Assembly: GCF_000970345.1 (NCBI RefSeq)
Contig: NZ_LAQU01000002.1
Span: forward strand, 332,785 to 396,784
DNA: 64,000 nucleotides
Source: Robbsia andropogonis
Lineage (GTDB): Bacteria; Pseudomonadota; Gammaproteobacteria; Burkholderiales; Burkholderiaceae
Direction of reading: 5' to 3'
Shown: positions 17,371 to 26,001 of the stretch, piece after piece
Layout of the letters: each line of letters starts with the position of its first letter
Numbering within the stretch: the first letter of the stretch is position 1
The notes under the pieces: model-generated
Told to the model about the DNA's origin: nothing
Databases searched by the model: none
The model's input: the letters and a program-made list of their open reading frames with translations, nothing else
Program-made: the position numbers and the translations under genes

Positions 17371-18593
17371 GCACCGTCTACAGTGAGCGCTTGTCCCCTG
17401 ACACAACATTGGATCTGGCGGCCGTGGTCCGTGTCGCGGCCGCCCATGCGGATCAGGTGGACCTAGAGGGCCGCTTTCCCGTGGAGGCGATTGCCGCGCT
17501 GCGCGCATCTGGCCTGCTTGGCTGCATGTTGCCGCATGATCTTGGCGGCCGCGGCGCGTCGCTTCTCGATATCGCCCGACAGTGTCAGCAAATAGCGCGC
17601 GGCTGTGCTTCCACGGCGATGATTTACGCAATGCACCAGAGCCAGGTGGCCTGCATTGTAGGTCATGCGCTCACACAGCCGTGGCACCGTGCATTGGCCC
17701 GCCGGATTGCCGAAGAGGGGTTGTTGCTCGGGTCGGTAACCTCCGAAGTGGGCGTAGGCGGCGATATGGGGTCGAGTCGCTGCGCGATGGTCGTCGCGGA
17801 TGGTCGCTTTACATTGGAAAAGCACGCGCCTACCGTGTCCTACGGTGCCTACGCCGATGTTTTGTTGGTCACCTGCCGGGCACACGCGGATGCGCCGCCA
17901 TCCGATCAAGCGCTGGTCACGTTGTTGCGGTCGGACTGCGATTTGACGCCGACTGGCGGTTGGGATGCCTTGGGCATGCGTGGAACGTGCAGCGGTGCTT
18001 TCCGGTTATCCGCGACGGGGCGGGCCGATCAGATCGTGCCCGCGGCATTTGCCGAGATCAGCGAAAATTCGATGGTGCCGGTTTCGCATCTCCTCTGGGG
18101 CGCGGCGTGGACCGGGATTGCCGCGGAGGCGGTTACCCGCGCGCGCGCGTTTCTGCGAGCGCAGGCGCGGCGTCAGATTGGGACCATGCCTCCGGGTGCC
18201 GTCCGACTCGTGCACGCAGTGGCATCCCTCGATACCATCCAGGCCGCATTATCGCGCGCATTGACGCAGTTCGATGTCGCTCATCCGCTGGGGCGCGCGC
18301 GTTTCGCACGGGACGCGGCAATCGACGGCGCCGCGGGGGCCTGGCCGACTGGAATGGCCCGCGCTTCGCTATTGAACGCCTTGAAAATCGAGATATCGAC
18401 GCAATGCCATGACGTGGTCATGGAAGCACTGCGCATTTGCGGCATGTCCGGCTACAAGAATGGCGGGGAGTTCAGTGTCGGTAGGCATCTGCGAGACATC
18501 TTGAGCGCGCAGATCATGATATCAAATGACCGCATTGCCACTACCACCGGCGCGTTATTGCTGGCGCAGCGCCATGACCTGGGCACACTTTGA
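17367..18593 (+). CDS. Acyl-CoA dehydrogenase-like flavoprotein
   Basis: A 408-residue ACAD-family protein. It has the N-terminal helical domain (FPVEAIAALRASGLLGCMLP, GGRGASLLDIARQCQQIARG), the middle FAD-contact segment LLGSVTSEVGVGGDMGSS, and a C-terminal domain with ALRICGMSGYKNGGEFSVGRHLRDILSAQIM. The region that holds the catalytic glutamate in classical enzymes reads IMISNDRI, so the base may differ. In peptide pathways, ACAD-like enzymes oxidise aminoacyl groups on carrier proteins (for example prolyl to pyrrolyl). By context it may dehydrogenate the aminoacyl thioester made by the next gene's product. Start GTG at 17367 overlaps the carrier stop. Confidence 0.85.
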   Translation: MSTVYSERLSPDTTLDLAAVVRVAAAHADQVDLEGRFPVEAIAALRASGLLGCMLPHDLGGRGASLLDIARQCQQIARGCASTAMIYAMHQSQVACIVGHALTQPWHRALARRIAEEGLLLGSVTSEVGVGGDMGSSRCAMVVADGRFTLEKHAPTVSYGAYADVLLVTCRAHADAPPSDQALVTLLRSDCDLTPTGGWDALGMRGTCSGAFRLSATGRADQIVPAAFAEISENSMVPVSHLLWGAAWTGIAAEAVTRARAFLRAQARRQIGTMPPGAVRLVHAVASLDTIQAALSRALTQFDVAHPLGRARFARDAAIDGAAGAWPTGMARASLLNALKIEISTQCHDVVMEALRICGMSGYKNGGEFSVGRHLRDILSAQIMISNDRIATTTGALLLAQRHDLGTL

Positions 18594-18595
18594 CC

Positions 18596-19552
18596 ATGAC
18601 GATCGAACCGACTTTTCGTGATCAACTCGTTGATGCGGGCATTCTGATTCCAACCGGCGTGGATGGCGTGTGGGGTCGCAATGCCGTGTTTGAAGCCATC
18701 TGTAGCGGACTCGACCATGCCATCACGCAAGCGGGCCTGGACGATTCGCCGGAGTTGATGCGGTTCCCGCCGGCAATGTCGCAGGATATGTTTGAGAAAA
18801 GTGGCTACATGAAGAGCTTCCCGCATTTCGCGGGAACGATTCATAGCTTCGATGGCGATGATCGCGGCCATTACAAACTACTCGGGCAGATCGAGCGCGG
18901 TGAGGCATGGATGGAACAACAGGCCCCCGCGGGACTGGTGCTGACACCGGCCGCATGCTATTCGGTATATCCCATACTGGCGCGACGCGGTCCATTGGCA
19001 AACGTCGGTGCACTGATCGATGTGTGCTGCTGGTGTTTCCGTCACGAACCGTCCCTGGAGCCGACTCGTTTCCAGTTCTTCCGCATGCGTGAGTACGTTC
19101 GCATTGGGACGCCGGAACAAGTCATGGCGTTTCGCGAGGATTGGATTACGCGCGGCAAGACGTTTGCGTCATCGCTTGGCCTGCCTTTCGAGGTCGATAT
19201 CGCGAACGACCCGTTTTTTGGCAGAGGTGGAAAACTGATGGCCGACAGTCAGCGTGCGCAGAGCCTCAAGTTTGAATTGCTCGTACCCGTCAATGATGGT
19301 GCCGGACCAACCGCTTGTTTGAGCTTCAACTATCACATGACCCACTTCGGCGACACGTGGGACTTGCGCACGGCAGACGGGGAGGTGGCGCATACCGCAT
19401 GTTGTGGCTTCGGTATCGAACGTCTCGCACTGGCATTGTTGCGACATCACGGTTTCGATCTCGATCGCTGGTCGGCCGACGTACGCGCCACACTGGGCTT
19501 TGGCGCCCTGGCGAACAATGGGATCGGGTCCGTTGGCATTGTGGAGACCTGA
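18596..19552 (+). CDS. Amino acid:[carrier protein] ligase (seryl-tRNA-synthetase-like)
   Basis: A 318-residue class II aminoacyl-tRNA-synthetase-like core without a tRNA-binding domain. Motif 2 appears as CFRHEPSLEPTRFQFFRMRE and motif 3 as GFGIERLALALL. Cys 121 (TPAAC), Glu 166 (FRMRE) and Cys 269 or 270 (TACCGFG) match the zinc-binding Cys/Glu/Cys set of bacterial amino acid:carrier protein ligases, which activate glycine or alanine with ATP and load it on the phosphopantetheine of a partner carrier protein. The partner is very likely the gene at 17122. ATG 18596 is preferred over TTG 18590; the frame overlaps the upstream stop. The amino acid specificity cannot be read from sequence. Confidence 0.85.
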   Translation: MTIEPTFRDQLVDAGILIPTGVDGVWGRNAVFEAICSGLDHAITQAGLDDSPELMRFPPAMSQDMFEKSGYMKSFPHFAGTIHSFDGDDRGHYKLLGQIERGEAWMEQQAPAGLVLTPAACYSVYPILARRGPLANVGALIDVCCWCFRHEPSLEPTRFQFFRMREYVRIGTPEQVMAFREDWITRGKTFASSLGLPFEVDIANDPFFGRGGKLMADSQRAQSLKFELLVPVNDGAGPTACLSFNYHMTHFGDTWDLRTADGEVAHTACCGFGIERLALALLRHHGFDLDRWSADVRATLGFGALANNGIGSVGIVET

Positions 19553-19555
19553 GCG

Positions 19556-21391
19556 ATGAGCATGCAGCCTACCTATTTCGATCGTCGGTTCGGATGGATT
19601 CACCAGCCGGACCCGACCCTGGGCGATCCGATCGCCCTGTCATCGGTCGGTGTGGTGATTTGTTCGGCGCTTGCGCAAGAAGAGATCTGCACCCACTACG
19701 GTGTCGTGCATCTTTGCGAATCGCTGGCGAAAGCGGGCATGTCCACGTTGCGCTTCGACTACAACGGCACCGGCAACAGCGATGCCGTACCGCGTTCGCT
19801 CGATGGGTTTGTAGATGACGTATTGCTCGGGGCCGAGCATCTACGTGTGCGTACCGGTGTTCGACATATCGTATTACTTGGCGTCCGGCTTGGCGGCATG
19901 ATTGCTGCGTTGGCCGCGCAGCAAATGCCGAGCGCGGCGCTGGTGCTCCTGGCGCCCGTGGTACTCGGCAAGGCATTCCTGCGTGAAACGCGCATGGCGG
20001 CCAAGGTATCGAGTTTGTCGACTTACAATCCCGTTCCGGATGTCGGGAGTGACGAGCCGCTGAACACCAACGGTTTCTGGTGGACCTCGGCATTACAGTC
20101 GCAGATCGGCATTGTCGATCTGATGCAGTGCAACGTGCCGGTGCAGCCGGTTCTCGTTTTTGCGACGCGCGGGGATCGCCGTTGTGACAATTTTGTCGAA
20201 TCCTGGCGGCAGGCCGGCATTCCGGTCACGGCGAGCCCGTTCACGGACTATGCCGCATGGATGCAGGACCCGACAACGAGTACCGTGCCCAGTAATACGA
20301 TCATCGCGGTGCGTGGTTGGCTGGAGGAGCACGCGATGGGTCGTCATCCATCGCAGGCCTTGCCGGTACGAATCGCCCCGCGCAGGGTCGACCGGTTGAC
20401 GAGTGCTGACTTTATCGAAGAGCCGCATTGCTTCGGTCCGAATCAAGCGCTCTTCGGCATACTGTGCCGTCCATCGCATTCGCCCGGTAATCCGATCGCG
20501 GCATTGCTGATTCACGAGGGCTCGAGTCACCATATCGGCAATGGTGGCGCGTATGTGTCGCTCGCCCGCCGTTTGGCACGTGCTGGCATTGCGTCGCTTC
20601 GATTGGACTTGAGCGGGATGGGCGATAGTCTGGCCGACATCGACAGACGCCATATCCATACGGACCCGCGATGTGTCGAGGAGGCGATGGCCGGCATGCA
20701 GTTTCTTGCCGACCAGGGATTTCAGAAGGCGATTGTATCGGGCCTCTGTTCGGGTGCGTATATCGGTCTACACGTGTCGGCGAAAGATCCGCGTATCGTC
20801 GGCAGCGTGTTGGTTAATCTGCAAAAGTTCATCGTTGCAGAAGGCGAGGAAGTGAAGATGGCCGTGCGCACGCATAAGCGTAGCCTCAAGGCCTATCTGC
20901 GTGCACTACGTAACGGCGGCGAATGGCAACGCGTGTTGCGCGGCGATGCCGATCTGCTCGGCACCGCACGCGTGTTGATCGTGCGCATCCTACGGCGCTC
21001 ATTGGACGTGATGACGCATCTCCTGCCCCCATCGCCAGACTCGGATACAGCAAAGGCCTATGCGTTGATGAGGGATTTGGCAAAACGCAAAGTGCATTCG
21101 CATCTGATCTATAGCGATGATGATCCGGGACTCGAGGATTTGACGCGCCATTTCGGTCGCGCAGCCCGTCGGATGAGTCATTTTTCACCGGCGCGCGTCA
21201 CATTTCTGACACATGCCGACCATCATTTCAATGCCACCAAAACGCGGTTTGCATATTACGACCTCGTACTGCAAGCGTTCCGTGATACCACGTCATCGCA
21301 CGCGCCCCCGCACGGATTGAAAGACGTCGCGTCGTCGGGGAACGGCGGTCCGCGTGCTTCTTACTCGAGGCCCGGCGCATCGACGGGCTGA
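19556..21391 (+). CDS. Tandem alpha/beta-hydrolase protein
   Basis: A 611-residue protein with two alpha/beta-hydrolase domains. The first (about residues 30-250) has the strand-nucleophile elbow LLGVRLGGM where the expected Ser is Arg 111. The second (about 300-580) has LIHEGSSHHIG, LDLSGMGDS and an elbow VSGLCSGAY where the nucleophile is Cys 398. This pair resembles the two hydrolases associated with exosortase A clusters, here fused. It probably transfers or releases the product of the upstream carrier-bound pathway, with only the second site catalytically competent. It starts three bases after the ligase stop; the ATG at 19556 could also be 19562. Confidence 0.8.
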   Translation: MSMQPTYFDRRFGWIHQPDPTLGDPIALSSVGVVICSALAQEEICTHYGVVHLCESLAKAGMSTLRFDYNGTGNSDAVPRSLDGFVDDVLLGAEHLRVRTGVRHIVLLGVRLGGMIAALAAQQMPSAALVLLAPVVLGKAFLRETRMAAKVSSLSTYNPVPDVGSDEPLNTNGFWWTSALQSQIGIVDLMQCNVPVQPVLVFATRGDRRCDNFVESWRQAGIPVTASPFTDYAAWMQDPTTSTVPSNTIIAVRGWLEEHAMGRHPSQALPVRIAPRRVDRLTSADFIEEPHCFGPNQALFGILCRPSHSPGNPIAALLIHEGSSHHIGNGGAYVSLARRLARAGIASLRLDLSGMGDSLADIDRRHIHTDPRCVEEAMAGMQFLADQGFQKAIVSGLCSGAYIGLHVSAKDPRIVGSVLVNLQKFIVAEGEEVKMAVRTHKRSLKAYLRALRNGGEWQRVLRGDADLLGTARVLIVRILRRSLDVMTHLLPPSPDSDTAKAYALMRDLAKRKVHSHLIYSDDDPGLEDLTRHFGRAARRMSHFSPARVTFLTHADHHFNATKTRFAYYDLVLQAFRDTTSSHAPPHGLKDVASSGNGGPRASYSRPGASTG

Positions 21392-21693
21392 TGTTTCTTT
21401 TCTTTGCGTGACGTCCCCTATTCCGTGAAGGCCGGACGGCCTTCACGGCTGCCGCGCAGCGTCACATACGCTCGTTTGATACGTTTGCGCGTACGACATG
21501 AAACCGACATATCGGCTGGCTAAGCTGCGGACGCGGGAAGGTTCAGAAAGAACCAACAATACCAGTGAACCAGGCATTGCCACAGTTGATTGTTGCGACG
21601 CAACGGTGGCGCCAGTGCGAACCGCCGCGCCGGGACCGTTCACACGATCACCCACGCTCGCCACATCAACGCAAGCACTGGAGAACCGTTCCC

Positions 21694-23829
21694 ATGAAAA
21701 GCTACACTCGGCGCGACTTTATTCGCATGACCATGCAGGCTGGCGGCGTTGCCGGGGCCCTTGGCGCCTTTCCGCCAGGGCTGCGCCAGGCGTTGGCACT
21801 TCCGGCAAACAATCGCACCGGCACCCTGCGCGATGTCGAACATATCGTGGTGCTGATGCAGGAGAACCGTTCGTTCGATCACTACTTCGGCACTTTGCGT
21901 GGCGTTCGGGGATATGGTGATCCGCGGGCGATCACGCTGCCAAACGGCAAGAAAGTCTGGCACCAACCAGGGCTGGCGGGGGTGGGAGAGGTCCTGCCGT
22001 TTCGTCCAGACGTGCCGGATGTCGGCTTGACCTTCCTTCAAGATCTGCCGCACGATTGGACGACCACGCACAACGCCTGGAACAATGGGCGCTATGACCA
22101 GTGGGTCGCCAACAAAGGCACCACGACCATGGCGTATATGCGTCGTGATGACATTCCGTATCACTACGCGCTCGCCGATGCATTCACGATTTGTGACGCC
22201 TATCATTGCTCGATCATGGCGGCTACGGATCCCAATCGCTACTATATGTGGACGGGGTATGTGGGAAACGACGGTGTCGGCGGTGGTCCCGTGGTGGATA
22301 ACAGCGAAGCGGGCTACAACTGGTCCACCTTCCCGGAGATGTTGGAATCAGCCGGTGTGAGCTGGAAGATTTACCAGGACGTGGGCACCGGCTTGGACAA
22401 GGCAGGCTCCTGGGGGTGGACCAAGGATGCGTTTATCGGCAATTACGGCGACAATTCGCTGCTGTATTTCACGCAATATCAAAATGCACAGCCGGGAACT
22501 CCCCTCTATCAGAAAGCGCGAACCGGAACGAATGCCACGAAAGGCGACGGCTATTTCGACATTCTGAAGCGTGATGTCGAAAACGGTGGCCTGCCGCAGG
22601 TTTCCTGGATCGTTGCGCCAGAAGCGTTTTCCGAGCATCCGAATTGGCCCGCGAACTATGGTGCCTGGTTCATCGATCAGGTTCTGCAGGTGCTTACCGC
22701 CAATCCGGACGTCTGGAGCAAGACGGTCTTGCTGATCAACTACGACGAGAACGACGGGTTCTTCGACCATGTGGCGCCACCGTCGCCGCCGACGGATAGT
22801 GTTCACGGCGCGTCCACGGTGTCACTGGATAACGAACTGTTTGCGGGCAATGGTACCTATGCCGCTGGTCCCTATGGACTGGGCCCACGCGTGCCAATGC
22901 TGGTGGTGTCGCCTTGGTCGAAGGGCGGCTATGTCTGTTCTCAACTGTTTGATCATACATCGGTGATTCGCTTTATCGCCAAACGCTTCGGTGAGAGCGG
23001 CAATCTGCATTCCCCGAACATATCTGCGTGGCGGCGCGCGATCTGTGGCGATCTGACCAGTGCATTCGATTTCCGTACGCCGAATCTGGCACGCGCGCCG
23101 TTGCCCAGCACAGCCGCTTATGTTCCGGCCGACAAGCAACGCCACGCGGATTTCGTACCCGTTGTGCCGTTGGACCAACATGTGCCGAAACAAGAGGAAG
23201 GCGTACGCCGTGCCCGTGCGTTGCCTTACGAACTGACCGCACACGTTCGTGGCGAAGGGGGCCGGGCGAGTACGCTGGGAATCGCACTGCACAACACCGG
23301 AGGTCAGGGAGCCGTTCTGCAATGCTATCTGAACGATGGTGTTAGCGCGCCATCGAGCTATACCGTGGGCGCAGGGCAAAAATTGCAGGCAGACATCGCA
23401 CTGAACGCCGCCGGCGAATACGACGCGAGCTTCGTTGGCCCGAATGGTTTTTGGCGCCATTTCAGGGGGAGCGTGCCGAACGGTGCGGGGGTCACCGCCA
23501 CTCATGCTGGTCACGCCACGGCCGTGCCGGAAGTGCACGAGCACTTTGAAGGCGACGCCATCGTGCTGAAGTTGGACAACGCAGGCAAGGGGTCGTGCAG
23601 CTTCATCATTGTCTCCCGACGCGTACAGCACGGACGGGCGATCGAGGACACCCAGACGCAAAGGTTGAATGGAGGCGACAGCACGCGACTTCGTATCGAC
23701 CTTAGCGACCAGCATGGCTGGTATGACGTGATCGTTACCGTCGCTGATGACAAGGCGTTCATCCGGCATTTGGCCGGTCACCTGGAAAACGGACAAGAAA
23801 GCTGGAGTGACCCTGCGCTAGGGGTGTAA
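21694..23829 (+). CDS. Tat-exported phosphocholine-specific phospholipase C
   Basis: A 711-residue protein of the bacterial phospholipase C/acid phosphatase superfamily (PlcH/PlcN type). The N-terminus YTRRDFIRMTMQAGGVAGALGAFPPG has a twin-arginine motif, so it is exported folded. The catalytic region begins HIVVLMQENRSFDHYFGTLRGVRG, the family signature, and further conserved parts include AYHCSIMAATDPNRYYMWTG and YDENDGFFDHVAPP. Two C-terminal domains of about 90 residues each follow, with ELTAHVRGEGG and LRIDLSDQHGWYDVIVTV. It hydrolyses phosphatidylcholine or sphingomyelin outside the cell. ATG 21694 gives the Tat signal; GGAG lies 10 bases upstream. It is 300 bp after the hydrolase gene. 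Confidence 0.93.
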   Translation: MKSYTRRDFIRMTMQAGGVAGALGAFPPGLRQALALPANNRTGTLRDVEHIVVLMQENRSFDHYFGTLRGVRGYGDPRAITLPNGKKVWHQPGLAGVGEVLPFRPDVPDVGLTFLQDLPHDWTTTHNAWNNGRYDQWVANKGTTTMAYMRRDDIPYHYALADAFTICDAYHCSIMAATDPNRYYMWTGYVGNDGVGGGPVVDNSEAGYNWSTFPEMLESAGVSWKIYQDVGTGLDKAGSWGWTKDAFIGNYGDNSLLYFTQYQNAQPGTPLYQKARTGTNATKGDGYFDILKRDVENGGLPQVSWIVAPEAFSEHPNWPANYGAWFIDQVLQVLTANPDVWSKTVLLINYDENDGFFDHVAPPSPPTDSVHGASTVSLDNELFAGNGTYAAGPYGLGPRVPMLVVSPWSKGGYVCSQLFDHTSVIRFIAKRFGESGNLHSPNISAWRRAICGDLTSAFDFRTPNLARAPLPSTAAYVPADKQRHADFVPVVPLDQHVPKQEEGVRRARALPYELTAHVRGEGGRASTLGIALHNTGGQGAVLQCYLNDGVSAPSSYTVGAGQKLQADIALNAAGEYDASFVGPNGFWRHFRGSVPNGAGVTATHAGHATAVPEVHEHFEGDAIVLKLDNAGKGSCSFIIVSRRVQHGRAIEDTQTQRLNGGDSTRLRIDLSDQHGWYDVIVTVADDKAFIRHLAGHLENGQESWSDPALGV

Positions 23830-24696
23830 CGACGTCATCGATGTCTGGAGCGGGCCACGCGGAGCGTGGCGTGGCCCGTTATCCGTCAAGTCAACCGGGC
23901 GCGCATCGCACCTTCTACATGCCAGTCATTCGTTCTATATTTTGTTAGCTATCCTAATAAAATACAATATAGTTAAGTAGAACAAACGTTTGAAAAATGA
24001 TAGTTTTTTATTATATGAAAAGTAAGTGCAGTGGCTGGCATTATTTTCTTTGCTTTGCCATTTCTCAAAATTAATCAAAGAATTTTCCTGATGTTAAGTC
24101 ATCGGTCGGGAATGCAACGAATTTCCAAGATTGGTTACTTATACATTTAAAAAAAGAGAACGTTCAGTCTGAGCGGCTTACGGCCAATGTGCGTTCACCT
24201 TTCAGGGAACGAGGATGCACGGGTTCGAACGGTTCTAAACTGTCGACATCAGCGACAATTGGCGATCGGGCACATATTTTGCTAAATGGTACCGCCTCGG
24301 TTGACGTTTTGTTCCGTGGATACAGATACTTTCACCGTGATTCAAGCTGGTTACCCGATGGTGGTTTGCAATGATTACGGGTCCGGCAACAGAGCGGCGG
24401 CCATGCTACATTTGAAGAAAGCTTTTCCCATGAAGATGAATTTGTATCCAAAAAATAATATTTTCCCGTTGCCTAGAACTGAAGTCGTGAGGGATACTTT
24501 GAAGATCAAAAACTAAAATTCGGAAAAAAATGCTAGTAAATGTCGTAGCGATTTTGGGGTGCGACATTATTACTGAGCGTCTGCATCGATCGAATAAGAA
24601 AGACATCGATCATTGCGCGAATCGAGAACGAAGGGCGATTCGGTAAATTCTGCAACATTTCAATGCAAGCGTCCGCAAAGGGCGTATGGGTATGCC
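23830..24696. other. AT-rich intergenic region upstream of the cellulose operon
   Basis: Some 860 bp with no gene I can support. It holds the hairpin after plc, then sharply AT-rich sequence (23930-24580). Within it are CTATATT/AATATAG arms (23935-23941 and 23966-23972) and a perfect palindrome CAAACGTTTG at 23983-23992. It is the likely promoter region of the bcs operon. Confidence 0.45.
23851..23878 (+). terminator. Terminator-like hairpin after plc
   Basis: CGGGCCACGC (23851-23860) pairs perfectly with GCGTGGCCCG (23869-23878) across an 8-base loop, 20 bp after the stop codon. The T-tract is short, so termination may be partial or Rho-dependent. Confidence 0.5.
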
Positions 24697-25125
24697 ATGA
24701 ATCACATGTCTGTACCGCAATGGCGCCCGTTTCTGTCGCTCTTCGCGCAGGAACTGACGCAAACATTGACGCCCGGATTGCTTGGGCGGCTAATGCATGA
24801 CACAGGTGTGCGCTTCGCTCGCCAATATGTACTCGCGCCTGCCGGAACGGTTGCGGAAATGCAGGACGTGATGAACCACGTCTGGCGTGAATTGCAGTGG
24901 GGCGAAGTCGAGATCGACGAGTCCGAGATCCGGTTGGTGCTGACGCACCGATACGCACCACTGAGGGCGGTTTTCGGTGCGGAAAACGACCGTTGGGCGG
25001 GCGCTTTTTTAGAGGGCGTCTATGAAGGCTGGATGCAGCAGTTAGGTGCCGATCCGCGCCTGCGAACCACGATGGCTGGCGCCGCGGATGCGTCGGGAAC
25101 AATGATTTTCTCATTCGGTGCTTAG
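24697..25125 (+). CDS. bcsD: Cellulose synthase subunit D
   Basis: A 142-residue protein of the BcsD family, which forms cylindrical octamers in the periplasm and organises emerging glucan chains into fibres. Recognisable features are WRPFLSLFAQELTQTLTPG, LLGRLMHDTGVRFARQY and the C-terminal region GAFLEGVYEGWMQQLGADPRLRTTM. Length fits the family (about 150). It is the first gene of the cellulose cluster, 75 bp before the next. ATG 24697 is chosen because it precedes the conserved domain directly; 24706 is also possible. Like other BcsD proteins it has no obvious signal peptide. Confidence 0.85.
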   Translation: MNHMSVPQWRPFLSLFAQELTQTLTPGLLGRLMHDTGVRFARQYVLAPAGTVAEMQDVMNHVWRELQWGEVEIDESEIRLVLTHRYAPLRAVFGAENDRWAGAFLEGVYEGWMQQLGADPRLRTTMAGAADASGTMIFSFGA

Positions 25126-25197
25126 AAGAGCGGTAGCTCGTACCTGCGTGCCGGTTACGCGGGCGCGAAAGCATAACAAATTCAGCGAGGACGACAC

Positions 25198-25614
25198 ATG
25201 AGTAGTGCATCGGACATTTCGAATCTTTTTAAGATGGCGGGCGCCAGCCCGGCCCAATATCACGAAGTGGAAGGGGCGGAGCAATTGCACGGTAAACGCG
25301 GTCGCTGGTCCGTGGCGCGTGCCGAGCCGATCGATGAGTCCTGGGTCGCTGTCGCCCGGCCGACGCCGTCTGTCCCGTTGCATACGCTTGAACCGGTGCA
25401 CGCCGAGCCGGAGCAACAGAGGATGTTGACACGTCCGATTGCGGCATCCGAGTCGCCGCCAGCCATGTCGTCCGCACCCAGGAAGGCGGCCGTGCAGGCC
25501 AAGCGCGAGCCGGTATTCGCTCAGAAGCAATCGGCCCCTCTCAGCAGCGTTTTTGCGCGTTTGGCCGAGCGGAGCGTTGCGCGGACGGACACCTCACCCC
25601 ATCGGCTTTCTTGA
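25198..25614 (+). CDS. BcsP/BcsR-like accessory protein
   Basis: A 138-residue protein with a conserved N-terminal motif, SDISNLFKMAGASPAQYHEV, followed by a proline/alanine-rich, probably disordered tail. The N-terminal motif resembles BcsR/BcsP proteins that tune cellulose synthase activity. The protein has no transmembrane segment, so it is likely cytoplasmic. ATG 25198 follows an AGGA site. The companion ATPase BcsQ, which often sits next to it, is absent: only 387 bp separate this gene from bcsA. Confidence 0.65.
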   Translation: MSSASDISNLFKMAGASPAQYHEVEGAEQLHGKRGRWSVARAEPIDESWVAVARPTPSVPLHTLEPVHAEPEQQRMLTRPIAASESPPAMSSAPRKAAVQAKREPVFAQKQSAPLSSVFARLAERSVARTDTSPHRLS

Positions 25615-26001
25615 ACGCTCTCGCGGGTTATTGCACGGAACATGACTCGGCAGGGAGCGATGATGTACGGACGCCAGATCGATGCGCGGCGTCTGCTGCG
25701 ACGCGCGGTCACCTGCCGCATGCCGCAGGACGGCCTGAAGTAGTGAGGGCTGCAAATGAATGACATGCATCGGGTAAGCGGTGCGACGAGGAAATGTGGG
25801 ACGTTGAAAGCAAGTGGCATACACATATGACAGCGGGTCAGATGTGGCACTTCTCAGACGTCATTCCAGGCAATGACGATATGCGATCGACCGCGCAAGC
25901 GACTTCGTCGCGAATAGTGCGCGTGTACGGTCGATGGGCTTGCCGCCGTTCGTGGTGCTGGTGATCGCGTTTTGGGTACGGACCCGGTAGGGGAGATTTC
26001 G
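25615..26001. other. Gap between bcsP-like gene and bcsA
   Basis: A 387-bp gap without a gene I can name. No trace of a BcsQ Walker motif was found. Three short open frames exist (25643-25744, 25756-25830, and 25934-25990). The last codes for MGLPPFVVLVIAFWVRTR, an 18-residue hydrophobic peptide whose end touches the bcsA ribosome binding site (GGGGAG at 25990-25995), but it may be chance. Confidence 0.4.
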
